Origin: Balneolaceae bacterium UBA7797
GTDB lineage: Bacteria; Bacteroidota; Rhodothermia; Balneolales; Balneolaceae
Reading direction: 5' to 3'
DNA: 64,000 nucleotides
Assembly (NCBI GenBank): GCA_002480645.1
Contig: DLCN01000020.1
Coordinates: 1-64,000, forward strand
The notes under the pieces are model-generated. The model searched no databases. It was not told the DNA's origin and was given only the letters and a program-made list of their open reading frames with translations. Below, in pieces: positions 44,324 to 53,141 of the stretch. A program made the position numbers and the translations under genes. Position 1 is the stretch's first letter. The number at the start of each line of letters is the position of its first letter.

Positions 44324-44352
44324 AAAAAAAGGTTGTCTCCTTTCCGGGAAAC
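44324..44352 (-). terminator. Terminator of the sigma/anti-sigma operon
   Basis: On the minus strand GGTTGTTTCCC and GGAGACAACC pair with small internal mismatches and are followed by a run of seven T (plus-strand A-run 44324-44330). It lies 43 bp past the end of the exported protein gene and could also act on the aat transcript. Confidence 0.8.
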
Positions 44353-44394
44353 AACCCTTCAACTTTAGCTAACAGTAATCTAATCAATCCTTTT

Positions 44395-45591
44395 TTAGTA
44401 CTCCTTAAGCACTACACTTTTCAATGCCTCTTCCCGGGATATTTTACCGTTGTCTAAGCGACTCAAAACGGATTTTTTGATCTGTACATCAAACCGATCG
44501 GGAATAGTGTCCCATCTGCCACCGATATTTACACTTAGTAAAACATAATGATCGTCGTTTAGGGAACTCAATGTTCTGCCATAATCTACCAGGTACTCTT
44601 TCAGATCATTTTTAAGTCGTTTGTATGCTTCTTCCGCTTTGGCTTCACGCTCACTGTCTTTGATCACATCCGGGGCTCCCGGGGCGGGCTCTTCATTTAC
44701 TCCGGTTCGCTTGGTTCTTTCATCATGCATTCTGTCTCTTAACCGTCGTAATTCATCAAATTCACGGCCAAAGCTTCCAAATTCGCTGTACATCACATCC
44801 ATCGAGAATAATGCTCCAAAATTATCCAGCATCATATAATTGATGGTACCACTTAAACGAAATGCATCTTTCTCTTTATCGCGAAGGGCTGTTTCAAAAA
44901 TATTGCTCATCACTTTAAGATCCAGATACTCCTTATCCTCAACGGTAGATACTACAAGCCGGTCTTCTAGTTTACCATCGTTTATTTTACCGGTACGATA
45001 GTCTTTCAGATCTTTCACTTTTGCTGATATTGAGATGACCGGTAACTTTTCCGGTGTATCGGATTCATCTGTATTTGATCCCGGATATAACGCGAAGGCC
45101 AATTCACGACTACTTTTCGAGCCATAGATCACATTTATGTGTTCATTATCATCAAGCTGACCAATGGTTGAGCCATAATCTTTCAGAAATTCCTTGATTC
45201 GGGCAATTACGGATTCTTTATCAACAGAGCGATCCCCCTCCTGTTCATCGGAGTCATAATAGAAGGAAATGCTGGCACTATTTCCATCCCGGGAGATCAC
45301 CTGAATTCCCCGCCCGAAATATGAGTTTTGCGGAACCATCATGATCACGCCGTAGCCCGGCAGATAGGTGCCGCGAATACCCCGTGAATTTATTCCCCCC
45401 ATATTACTTATGAACATACTGTTGCGGCCACCATTGGTGATCTGAACTTTAAATAGTTCACCAAGTATATTTTCCATGATCCGGATATCCCGGTTCATTC
45501 GGTTTGTATCGATCTTTTGAGCGCGGATCATGGTCGGATTCACCGTGATCGCGATCACTCCGATCAATAGTATTTGTAACAACTTTTTCAT
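44395..45591 (-). CDS. Exported protein in an ECF sigma operon, unknown function
   Basis: This 398-residue protein has a signal peptide (MKKLLQILLIGVIAITVNPTMIRAQ). The mature part has two similar halves: each has a strand/helix pattern with a motif like KEFLKDYGSTIGQLDDNEHINVIYG near 115-145 and KNDLKEYLVDYGRTLSSLNDDHYVLLS near 315-345, which suggests internal duplication. No catalytic motif is recognised. It is the third gene after an ECF sigma factor and a membrane anti-sigma, 15 bp downstream. It is therefore likely an envelope component or sensor under that sigma factor. Confidence 0.78.
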   Translation of the reverse strand: MKKLLQILLIGVIAITVNPTMIRAQKIDTNRMNRDIRIMENILGELFKVQITNGGRNSMFISNMGGINSRGIRGTYLPGYGVIMMVPQNSYFGRGIQVISRDGNSASISFYYDSDEQEGDRSVDKESVIARIKEFLKDYGSTIGQLDDNEHINVIYGSKSSRELAFALYPGSNTDESDTPEKLPVISISAKVKDLKDYRTGKINDGKLEDRLVVSTVEDKEYLDLKVMSNIFETALRDKEKDAFRLSGTINYMMLDNFGALFSMDVMYSEFGSFGREFDELRRLRDRMHDERTKRTGVNEEPAPGAPDVIKDSEREAKAEEAYKRLKNDLKEYLVDYGRTLSSLNDDHYVLLSVNIGGRWDTIPDRFDVQIKKSVLSRLDNGKISREEALKSVVLKEY

Positions 45592-45606
45592 CTTCTATCC
45601 TATAAA

Positions 45607-46299
45607 TTAGTTTGTACTTACAGTTTGTATGATTTCGCCCAACACCTGATCGGTTTGCTCAAATCGGTTGTAGGTAGTTTCTTCCAGGCTGGATAACCCG
45701 TAGTTGAATAATTCCCAGTCTGAGGCTCTCTGATCGTTAAAATAATCGGCAAAGGTAGATAAGGTTTGTTCAAATTGAAGCTGCTGCTGTGCCTGTGCCG
45801 ATTCGATATACTCATTGATCATATCTGCATTTTCCTGCTGTACCTGACTCACGATCAACTGAACCTGTTCGGCGGTGAATCCGGTCTGTTCAGCCGGTTG
45901 TTCACCGAAGGTGAGTGAAAACGCTCCGTCTGTTACACTAACTTTCATATCAGTTAGTGCGCCGGTTACGATAAATAGAAATGCAAACGTGGCTACACCA
46001 AAAGCGAATCGACCAAATCCTTGTTTTGGAAACAAGGCGTTACTCACGATTGACCACCAGCTTTTCGCATCCGATGCGGTTTGTGATCGGTTCTCTTCCG
46101 GCGCCATCATTACCAGTTGCTCTTCAGGACTTTGAACCGGTAAATGCTGCAGCAAGGAACGGGTCTCATTAAGTTCATTAAATTCTTCTTTTAATTCAGG
46201 ATCATTTTGCATGAACTCTTCCAGTGCGCGCACCTGACCGGGATCAAGTTCGCCGTACATGTAATCCATTAATAAATTTCGTGCTTCTTGCTTATTCAT
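45607..46299 (-). CDS. Membrane anti-sigma factor-like protein
   Basis: The 230-residue protein has a cytoplasmic N-terminus (NKQEARNLLMDYMYGELDPGQVRALEEFMQNDPELKEEFNEL) with the fold expected of an anti-sigma domain but without the zinc HxxxCxxC motif. One membrane helix lies at about 97-117 (FGVATFAFLFIVTGAL). A periplasmic Gln-rich helical tail follows. It overlaps the sigma gene by 8 bp, strong evidence of a sigma/anti-sigma pair. It probably sequesters the sigma factor until an envelope signal releases it. Confidence 0.86.
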   Translation of the reverse strand: MNKQEARNLLMDYMYGELDPGQVRALEEFMQNDPELKEEFNELNETRSLLQHLPVQSPEEQLVMMAPEENRSQTASDAKSWWSIVSNALFPKQGFGRFAFGVATFAFLFIVTGALTDMKVSVTDGAFSLTFGEQPAEQTGFTAEQVQLIVSQVQQENADMINEYIESAQAQQQLQFEQTLSTFADYFNDQRASDWELFNYGLSSLEETTYNRFEQTDQVLGEIIQTVSTN

Positions 46300-46861
46300 A
46301 ATTGAATACTTCTTTATTGATGTTCCAGGAATCGAAGGTTTTTTTTAGTGCCCGAAGTCCGTAATACATCCGGGATTTAATTGTATTCTCCGATTCATCC
46401 AGTATTTCAGCAATTTCTCTGAAAGTGAGTCCCTCATACTCTTTCATGATCACCACCATGCGTTGCTCGTTGGGTAATTGCAATAATGCTTTATGGAGCA
46501 ATACCATGGCTTCACTTCTCATCAGTTTTGAATCTGCTGATGAAGCTGTTTCTGATTGAGGAGCTGTTTTCAGGGCTTCCAGCGATGTCGACTTTCGCCG
46601 GCCTGCCCGCTTCAACTCATCTAAACAAAGGTTATTGGCAATTCGGTACAGCCACGATCCGAATTTTTGCACGTCATCCAGAGTATCTAATTTCTGATAC
46701 GCTTTGATAAATGTTTTTTGGGTGATCTCGGCCGCATCATCGTTACTGGCAAAATACCGGTATGCAAAATGATGGATACGATCCTGCCAGCGATCGATCA
46801 GCTTATTAAAAGCCTGATGATTGCCTCCCAAAAAATCCCGGACAAGTTGTGCGTCTTCCAT
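46292..46861 (-). CDS. ECF sigma-70 factor
   Basis: The ATG at 46861 (MEDAQLVRDFLGGNHQAFNKL) fits the usual ECF N-terminus; a TTG five codons upstream is the alternative. The 189-residue protein has region 2 (DRIHHFAYRYFASNDDAAEITQKTFIKAYQKLDTLDDVQKFGSWLYRIANNLCLDELKR) and region 4 (LPNEQRMVVIMKEYEGLTFREIAEILDESENTIKSRMYYGLRALK). It is co-transcribed with its anti-sigma and an exported protein. Sigma factors of this type often control their own operon. The 235 bp upstream (46862-47095) shows no other feature I can support. Confidence 0.93.
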   Translation of the reverse strand: MEDAQLVRDFLGGNHQAFNKLIDRWQDRIHHFAYRYFASNDDAAEITQKTFIKAYQKLDTLDDVQKFGSWLYRIANNLCLDELKRAGRRKSTSLEALKTAPQSETASSADSKLMRSEAMVLLHKALLQLPNEQRMVVIMKEYEGLTFREIAEILDESENTIKSRMYYGLRALKKTFDSWNINKEVFNYE

Positions 46862-47095
46862 TTCCTTTGTTTTCAATCCAACTACCGCAATTGGTTACAG
46901 GGTTAAGACGAAGGGATATGGAATATAGTTTTATACCGGTTTATTTTTTTATAAATGATGGAGGCAGTGAAATGGTGATAGGTAAGTGACCAAGAAATTA
47001 TACATTTTTTGTTCGTACTTATTCTGATTTTAGTCTCTTTACATTGAGCTGGATCACTGTATAAAATAAGAACCTCGTCTAATCATCACTTACCA

Positions 47096-48181
47096 TTAAA
47101 CCCCCAATTCCAGCTGCTCCCAATACTCTTTCTCGATCAGATTTAAATTGGATAAGGAAATTCCCAGCAACCGGATCTCCCTTTTTCCGGCTTCGGTTTG
47201 CTCCAGTAGTTGCCGTGCTACCATAGATATTTCTTTGGCATCATTCGTGTAATGCGTTAAAGACTGACTTCGGGTAACGGTATCAAAATTTTTATACCGT
47301 ACTTTTAGTGTCACTGTTTTTCCGGCTGTGGGTATTTTCCTCATCCCTTCAGAAATAGTCTGAGCCAGTTCATCCAGAAAATTATTCACCCAGTCCAGGC
47401 TACTCATATCCTCCGAAAATGTGCGTTCCTTACCATACGATTTCCGGGTTCGGTGCGGCTTCACTTCCCGGTTATCTTTTCCACGTACTATGTTGTAATA
47501 GTAACGCCCCGATTTCCCGAAGGCTTTCACCAGATCTATCTCTGACCATTTTTTAAGATCAGCTCCCGTTTTAATGCCTAATGCATGCATTTTCTGCTGA
47601 GTGGCTTTACCAACCCCGAAAAACTTCTTTATATCCAGCTCTTCCAGGAATTCTTCTGCTTTATCCGGAGTAATTACCGTCAATCCATTCGGTTTATTGA
47701 AATCTGAAGCAACTTTGGCAATAAATTTATTCGGACCTACTCCCGCAGAAGCAGTTAACTGAGTGGCTTCCAATATCCGCTCTTTGATCTCCTTTGCAAT
47801 GAGTGTAGCAGATGGATTGTTTATATGATTCTCGGTTACATCCAGATAGGCTTCATCCAAAGAAAGAGGTTCAACCAGATCGGTGTATTCAAAAAAGATT
47901 TCTCTGATCTTTGATGATGCTTCTTTATAAGCATCAAAACGGGATCTCACAAAAATACCATGAGGACATAATTGATACGCTTTATTGGTTGGCATAGCAG
48001 AATGCACCCCAAACTTGCGTGCTTCATAACTAGCCGTTGAAACTACTCCCCGGCCACCGGGTCTGCCCCCAACAATCACCGGTTTTCCTCTCCACTCGGG
48101 ATGGTCACGTTGTTCCACCGCGGCAAAAAATGCATCCATATCCACATGGATGATCTTTCGTATAGGAGCTTCTGATTTCAT
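47096..48181 (-). CDS. dinB: DNA polymerase IV (Y-family translesion polymerase)
   Basis: The 361-residue protein is a DinB-type polymerase that bypasses damaged bases. The catalytic palm has IIHVDMDAFFAAVEQRDHPEWRGKPVIVGG with the first metal Asp, and SLDEAYLDVT with Asp-Glu. HhH and little-finger regions follow (GVGKATQQKMHALGIKTGADL). The C-terminus ends with NLIEKEYWEQLEL, which may serve as the beta-clamp binding peptide. The gene is monocistronic. No LexA-like box could be assigned upstream. Confidence 0.96.
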   Translation of the reverse strand: MKSEAPIRKIIHVDMDAFFAAVEQRDHPEWRGKPVIVGGRPGGRGVVSTASYEARKFGVHSAMPTNKAYQLCPHGIFVRSRFDAYKEASSKIREIFFEYTDLVEPLSLDEAYLDVTENHINNPSATLIAKEIKERILEATQLTASAGVGPNKFIAKVASDFNKPNGLTVITPDKAEEFLEELDIKKFFGVGKATQQKMHALGIKTGADLKKWSEIDLVKAFGKSGRYYYNIVRGKDNREVKPHRTRKSYGKERTFSEDMSSLDWVNNFLDELAQTISEGMRKIPTAGKTVTLKVRYKNFDTVTRSQSLTHYTNDAKEISMVARQLLEQTEAGKREIRLLGISLSNLNLIEKEYWEQLELGV

Positions 48182-48321
48182 AACATATATTATACATATA
48201 ATTTAACCCTTCGGGAATTAGAATATCAGTTTTTTTAACCGCGCGTAAATATTTTTATACATTATGTAACATTTATTTTACACGACGTAAAGCCCGGCAT
48301 ACATTAAACAATGGAGTATTT

Positions 48322-48768
48322 ATGTCGAAACACGAAATTTTATCCTGGACTTCAATCGCCTCATCAGCAACTGTAATTTTTTTCTATGTGTTATTCTTTT
48401 TCGGAATGCCCGGATTTCTTGCAGAACACGAAGCATCACTCACTAAAATATTTGTAAACACCTTCTGGATTGTTCTGGCAATTGAATTATTTATCGGATT
48501 AACCGAACACCGAAGTAACGTGGATAAAGATGAACGTGATTATCAGATTGAAGCTTTTGGTCACAAATTTGCTTATTCGTTTGTGATGGTAATTCTGGTA
48601 ATTATGCTGGTTCAGCTTTTTCTGGCTCCGATTCTTGGGCAAGCTAATGAGACTTATAGTAGTATTTATTCATTATCTACATTAAGACACGTTCTCTTTC
48701 TAACCATTTTAGGATCCAGTTTGATAAAGCGCATAACTATGGTTTATCACTACAGAAAACTGGCATAG
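48322..48768 (+). CDS. Small four-helix membrane protein paired with an XRE regulator
   Basis: This 148-residue protein has four predicted membrane helices (about 10-30, 45-62, 85-108 and 118-140). It has a GGAG ribosome binding site 5 nt before the ATG. The central loop TEHRSNVDKDERDYQIEAFGHKFAYSF resembles the conserved DERD-type loop of small membrane proteins (DUF2178-like) that are routinely co-transcribed with a Cro/CI-type HTH gene, as here (1 bp gap). The function of such pairs is not established. Confidence 0.75.
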   Translation: MSKHEILSWTSIASSATVIFFYVLFFFGMPGFLAEHEASLTKIFVNTFWIVLAIELFIGLTEHRSNVDKDERDYQIEAFGHKFAYSFVMVILVIMLVQLFLAPILGQANETYSSIYSLSTLRHVLFLTILGSSLIKRITMVYHYRKLA

Positions 48769-48769
48769 T

Positions 48770-48982
48770 ATGATGGATGGACAAATTGTAAATCAGATTC
48801 GAAAACTCCGCTTTCTGCATAACGAAATGACACAGCAGGAACTGGCAGAAGCTGTAGGTGTAACGCGGCAAACCATTAATGCAATTGAAGCGGCAAAATA
48901 TTCGCCTTCGCTGGAGCTGGCTTTTAAAATTTCCATCGTTTTTGATAAACCTTTGGAAGAGGTGTTTTCGTACCAATCGTAA
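48770..48982 (+). CDS. XRE-family (YozG-like) transcriptional regulator
   Basis: This 70-residue single-domain HTH protein contains VNQIRKLRFLHNEMTQQELAEAVGVTRQTINAIEAAKYSPSLELAFKISIVFDKPLEEVF, a textbook Cro/CI-type fold. The start is the first ATG of ATGATG, one base after the stop of the membrane protein gene. It probably autoregulates the pair. Confidence 0.9.
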   Translation: MMDGQIVNQIRKLRFLHNEMTQQELAEAVGVTRQTINAIEAAKYSPSLELAFKISIVFDKPLEEVFSYQS

Positions 48983-49061
48983 ATCAATTTTTTATTCATT
49001 TTTTACAGTTGAGTTCGGAATTAATACATTTTAGAAGTATCAATCATTCTAACCCATTGCT

Positions 49062-49985
49062 ATGCCTACGATTAACGTTTCCGCATCCGTTTCTATAGAA
49101 AAATCTCCGTCTGAAGTATTTCAAATTCTCAACGATTTTAAACAATGGATACCATGGTCGCCATGGTTGATTATGGAACCGGATGTAAAACTGACCTTTT
49201 CTGATGATTCCAATTATTATCACTGGGAAGGTGACCGGGTTGGCGCCGGCGAAATGACAATAACCGGAGCCAAAGAAAATGAAACACTTTTCATGGACCT
49301 CACTTTTCTGAAACCATGGAAATCGGAAGCTAAAATTACCTTTAAACTTAATCCGGATGGGAAAGGAACACATGTAAAATGGATCATGGATTCATCGTTA
49401 CCCTGGTTTATGTTCTGGATGAAGTCTTCGATGGAACAATTCATCAGGATGGATTTTGATCGAGGTTTGTCCATGCTCAAGGATTATGCAGAACACGGTG
49501 AAGTTCCTTCAAAACTGGAATGGAAAGGTGAGTCCGGTTTTACGGGCACAAAATACATCGGCCTTAAGAGCTCCTGTGCCATGGATCAGGTAACTATTCA
49601 AATGAAAGAAGACTTTGGCAGACTGGGTGGGTATGCATTCGAAAACCAATCTGTTCTTAACGGGATGATGTTTACCATTTATGATGAATGGGATTTTAAA
49701 AAACAACAGGCTCGGTATACTGTTGGATTTGGAATTGCTGAAGATCCTGAAAACTTACCTGATGATTTCTTTATTGGTGAAATACCTTCAACCCGAATTT
49801 ACACGCTTCGCCATATCGGACCCTATAAACATCTGGGCAATGCCTGGACTACCATGATGTCTATGGGCAGAAATAAGGAATTCAAACAGAACAAAAAGAT
49901 ACCACCAATAGAAATGTATGTGAATAATCCGGCTGATACCGATGAAAAAGATCTCATTACCGATATTATGTTTCCGGTTAAATAA
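49062..49985 (+). CDS. SRPBCC-GyrI-like two-domain ligand-binding protein
   Basis: The 307-residue cytoplasmic protein has an N-terminal START-like SRPBCC domain (VSIEKSPSEVFQILNDFKQWIPWSPWLIMEPD at about 6-40, extending to 150) and a C-terminal GyrI-like/effector-binding domain (MDQVTIQMKEDFGRLGGYA and RIYTLRHIGPYKHLGNAWTTM, about 170-305). Both fold types bind small hydrophobic ligands; no catalytic residues are apparent. No DNA-binding domain is attached, unlike AraC or MerR proteins with the same C-terminus. The gene stands alone and converges on the DUF2914-like gene. Confidence 0.82.
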   Translation: MPTINVSASVSIEKSPSEVFQILNDFKQWIPWSPWLIMEPDVKLTFSDDSNYYHWEGDRVGAGEMTITGAKENETLFMDLTFLKPWKSEAKITFKLNPDGKGTHVKWIMDSSLPWFMFWMKSSMEQFIRMDFDRGLSMLKDYAEHGEVPSKLEWKGESGFTGTKYIGLKSSCAMDQVTIQMKEDFGRLGGYAFENQSVLNGMMFTIYDEWDFKKQQARYTVGFGIAEDPENLPDDFFIGEIPSTRIYTLRHIGPYKHLGNAWTTMMSMGRNKEFKQNKKIPPIEMYVNNPADTDEKDLITDIMFPVK

Positions 49986-49993
49986 ATACTCGA

Positions 49994-51094
49994 TTAAAAA
50001 GTTTTGGTAATTAATCGTTGAGGCTGATTAGTCGGGTCACTTATCACTTTAAAATTGAGAATACCAAGAACAAGACCTTCTTCGGTGGTAACTTCTACTT
50101 TCCATTTCCCTTCCATCATATTCGATTTGTAGGAAAATCCGCGGTATCCCTGATCTCTTCCTCCGGTTATTTCGAAACCGATATCATCGATCAGTTCCCA
50201 CTCTTCGGTATGCGGACTATACCATTTCCATTGATGAGATACTTTTTTGTTGAGATCGGAGGGAGCAAATATGGACGTAAAAATATATATAGGTGTTCCG
50301 GGCGTATGGGCAAACTCGTAACGGTTTTGCCTCCAGAAATTATACCATGGCGATCGTTCGTACTCCACGATATAATTACCATTTTCCTTTTCGATGGAGT
50401 GAGCCACCATGCCTTCGTCCATGGCCAATGGTACCGGAGGAATAAAATTGAAGTAGTACATCACATTGATGAATAAAAAGATACCGAGGATCAAACCCAG
50501 CATTTTACCTTCATGAATTTCTCTTCGGGTAGACGGACTCACGCTGTAGATAAATACGATCAATCCAATGGTTGTGGCCAGACTCACCAATCCGGAAACG
50601 ATAAAAATGAAGGTACTCATCGTTTTTAGCACCACCGGTAGAAAGAAGGTGAAGAAGGTGAAATTCACGAAAAAGTACACACTGAACTGCAGGTACTTGT
50701 TGGATATTCTTTTTTGGAGTAATTCATTTGCGAACAACAAGATCACCAGAATAAAGAAGAACAACACCGACTTTGAAAAAGAGACACTTCTGGAAAAATA
50801 GATCACATATGCACTGCATAAACCGCCAAAGAAAAACTGAATCGCTAACGGCAGATATTCTTCTACCCGTTCAACGATCGTGCCCTTCCATTTGCCATCA
50901 TCGGCCAGATTAAACAGATAAATACAAATGCTTGCGGCAATCAGATAGGTGCTTAGAATCACCCGATCCAGCAATTGATCAATTCTGCCCAGTGTAAGTG
51001 AATCCCATAAAAAACCACTGATAAAGAACAATACCGGGGCATATTTTTGATTCTGCCTTACCCATACCCTGAACCGACTAATTTTTCCGATCAT
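49994..51094 (-). CDS. Membrane protein with C-terminal DUF2914-like domain
   Basis: This 366-residue protein has about eight membrane helices in residues 15-220 (for example FFISGFLWDSLTL, IQFFFGGLCSAYVIYF, FIFIVSGLVSLATTIGLIVFIY and MLGLILGIFLFINVMYYF). A periplasmic C-terminal domain (about 240-366) includes HQWKWYSPHTEEWELIDDIGFEITGGRDQGYRGFSYK and GKWKVEVTTEEGLVLGILNF, the pattern of DUF2914. The function is unknown. The gene is monocistronic. Confidence 0.82.
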   Translation of the reverse strand: MIGKISRFRVWVRQNQKYAPVLFFISGFLWDSLTLGRIDQLLDRVILSTYLIAASICIYLFNLADDGKWKGTIVERVEEYLPLAIQFFFGGLCSAYVIYFSRSVSFSKSVLFFFILVILLFANELLQKRISNKYLQFSVYFFVNFTFFTFFLPVVLKTMSTFIFIVSGLVSLATTIGLIVFIYSVSPSTRREIHEGKMLGLILGIFLFINVMYYFNFIPPVPLAMDEGMVAHSIEKENGNYIVEYERSPWYNFWRQNRYEFAHTPGTPIYIFTSIFAPSDLNKKVSHQWKWYSPHTEEWELIDDIGFEITGGRDQGYRGFSYKSNMMEGKWKVEVTTEEGLVLGILNFKVISDPTNQPQRLITKTF

Positions 51095-51443
51095 AGACTA
51101 TTATTTCTCTGAAGGTATTCTGTCTGCCAACTAAAAGCTGTTAATAAATTACAAATTACTGTTAATCACCAATTCAATTATCAGACAGTAAATTTTTTGT
51201 GGATAACTCTCGCGAAATCTATCTACCTCTGATCAAAGTTAAAATTTAAACCAACCATCCTTTACTCACCTTTCTGATCAATCATAGATGAGGTTACTGT
51301 TATTACATGAATTACTAATTATTCCAGTTACCGATCTCACCTCAACCTAATTTATTTAAGCAATTTTTATTCCCTGTCGATAACTGCTGAACTATTCATT
51401 CTCTATGAAAGAGGAATACAATTAAAAGTTAAAAAAAGAGAAC
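51095..51443. other. AT-rich intergenic gap, no gene seen
   Basis: This 349 bp gap separates divergent genes for the DUF2914-like protein and the porin. It is AT-rich and contains one perfect DnaA-box match at 51198-51206 (TGTGGATAA), isolated and so probably fortuitous. No hairpin or small reading frame could be supported. Promoters for both flanking genes must lie here. Confidence 0.6.
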
Positions 51444-52568
51444 ATGCTTAAGGTCAAAGAACAGATCATTTTAGCAGTATTCATTACACTATTAAGTGTA
51501 GGAACTGCATTTTCTCAGGATTTCTGGGAACCACAAACAAATATTACAGGATATATTAGCACCGAATTAAACTATTTTGACGGTGTAGATAATTTAGATG
51601 TTAATTACGGAACAGCTATTTCGGAAGCCGGAATTCTCGTTACCTATCAACCTACCTCAAACTTTACGCTGAAAAGTGTTTTTGTTTACCGCCCTGGGTT
51701 TCAATTCGATCAAATGTTAAACGAAGCCTATGGTCAGTTAAAAGTAAACGACTATGTAAACGTTAAAGTGGGTCGTTTTTTGCTACCATTAAGCCCGATG
51801 AATACCTATTACTACGCTCCGGTGAATACTAGTGCAACACTGCCATTATTGGTATCGAATCATGAGTTTTTCCCATTGAATGCAGACGGTATTTCCTTAA
51901 ATGGTAAATCCGGTGAGGATGTTAAACTTTCCTACGATCTATTTGCAGGTGGATTCAGAAATACCACCTGGCTAAGAACCGGTGCGGTAGGATTCTTTGG
52001 AAGTGAAGTAACCTATTTTTCAACCAAACAAGGCGACCCCATCTCTATCGATGAATCATTCAATAACACCTATAATGTTGCTGCAGGTGGTAATGTAGCC
52101 CTTTCTTACAAGCAGTTTGCTACGGTTGGTTTCAGCTTATTTAAACAGAAAGATTATATCATACCGATCGGTGCAAATGTTCCGGCAGACTTCCTATATC
52201 CCGGCTCTCCGGCTATGTATGTAGTGCAGGATTATGAAGCCAAAAAGCTATCCTATGCTTTTAATGCCAAACTGAAATATGAAAATACTACCGTTTATGG
52301 TGAATACTGGACCGGTGATCTGAATATCAACAACACTGATTATGATCTTGACGGAGCTTTTGTAGTTGTGAGTCAGACCATAAATAAAGTGACACCTTAT
52401 GTTCGGTTCGAACACCAAACAACGACCTCAGTGGAATACAATCGCTATACCGTGGGTATAAATTACAAGCCTAGCTTTACCCGTACTGTAAAAGCAGAAT
52501 ACATGCTTTATGAGCAGGAAACCGGAAACATTGGCGGACTTATCGCCACACTCATCTACTCATTCTAA
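51444..52568 (+). CDS. Outer-membrane porin-like beta-barrel protein
   Basis: The 374-residue protein has a signal peptide (about 1-25, ending AFSQ) and then alternating strands throughout: ITGYISTELNYF, LKSVFVYRPGF, YVNVKVGRFLLPLSPMNTYYYAPVN and LKYENTTVYGEYWTG. It ends IATLIYSF, with the terminal aromatic expected of outer-membrane barrels. It resembles porin O/P-type or phosphate-selective barrels. A short PstS-like periplasmic protein follows 18 bp downstream, so the pair may handle phosphate or another oxyanion. Confidence 0.85.
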   Translation: MLKVKEQIILAVFITLLSVGTAFSQDFWEPQTNITGYISTELNYFDGVDNLDVNYGTAISEAGILVTYQPTSNFTLKSVFVYRPGFQFDQMLNEAYGQLKVNDYVNVKVGRFLLPLSPMNTYYYAPVNTSATLPLLVSNHEFFPLNADGISLNGKSGEDVKLSYDLFAGGFRNTTWLRTGAVGFFGSEVTYFSTKQGDPISIDESFNNTYNVAAGGNVALSYKQFATVGFSLFKQKDYIIPIGANVPADFLYPGSPAMYVVQDYEAKKLSYAFNAKLKYENTTVYGEYWTGDLNINNTDYDLDGAFVVVSQTINKVTPYVRFEHQTTTSVEYNRYTVGINYKPSFTRTVKAEYMLYEQETGNIGGLIATLIYSF

Positions 52569-52586
52569 AAGCGAGGTATCATTATT

Positions 52587-53012
52587 ATGAAAAGAATTTT
52601 ATTAGGTTTAGTCATTGCCTTTATATCAGCTGCGTCTTCAACCATTGCGGCTCAGACATATAAAGTGATCGTAAATACAGCAAACACCACCGAAAGTGTA
52701 TCCAAAGAAGATCTATCTAAGATCTTCCTGAAGAAGAAAGGAAAATGGGAAGATGGCAGCTCCATTATTCCTATCGATCTTGGTGATCGTAATCCAACCC
52801 GAGAAGCCTTCTCTAAAGAAGTTCACGGTAAAGGAACCGGAGAGATCAAGACATTCTGGCAACAAGCATCTTTTGCCGGGGAAGGAAACCCACCCCTGGA
52901 ACGTCCCGGTGATGAAGATGTGATCAAATTTGTTCAAATGTATCCCGGTGCCGTAGGTTATGTTTCTGCTTATGCAGATGTTTCCGGTGTTAAAGTGATC
53001 ACGGTAAACTAA
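52587..53012 (+). CDS. Short PstS-like periplasmic binding protein
   Basis: This 141-residue protein has a signal peptide (1-23, ending IAAQ). The remainder resembles the N-terminal lobe of phosphate-binding PBPs: YKVIVNTANTTESVSKEDLSKIFLKKKGKWEDGSSIIPIDLGDRNPTREAF, then PGAVGYVSAYADVSGVKVI. It is about half the length of true PstS, and no transporter genes follow. It may be a stand-alone ligand binder serving the upstream porin. Similar short proteins occur in marine bacteria; the ligand is unproven. Confidence 0.82.
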   Translation: MKRILLGLVIAFISAASSTIAAQTYKVIVNTANTTESVSKEDLSKIFLKKKGKWEDGSSIIPIDLGDRNPTREAFSKEVHGKGTGEIKTFWQQASFAGEGNPPLERPGDEDVIKFVQMYPGAVGYVSAYADVSGVKVITVN

Positions 53013-53033
53013 ACAAAGAGTTATCCTTCATTT

Positions 53034-53067
53034 AAAAAGCATCTCTCTTTTTCTGAGGATGCTTTTT
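53034..53067 (+). terminator. Terminator after the PstS-like gene
   Basis: AAAAAGCATC (53034-53043) pairs perfectly with GATGCTTTTT (53058-53067) around a 14-nt loop. It lies 21 bp past the stop codon. Confidence 0.85.
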
Positions 53068-53080
53068 GTGATCAGCACAT

Positions 53081-53117
53081 AAAAAAACCCGACTGTTGGT
53101 TAGAACGGTCGGGTTTT
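53081..53117 (-). terminator. Terminator for the DUF4168-like gene
   Basis: AAAACCCGAC (53084-53093) and GTCGGGTTTT (53108-53117) pair perfectly. On the minus strand the stem is followed by seven T. It lies 25 bp past the stop of the minus-strand gene and could work in both directions. Confidence 0.85.
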
Positions 53118-53141
53118 CTTTTAAAATTGATCTGCAGATCC

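Noticed and set aside
51198..51206. A perfect DnaA box (TGTGGATAA) upstream of the porin
   Set aside because: It is isolated, with no other boxes within several hundred bases, so it does not make an origin.
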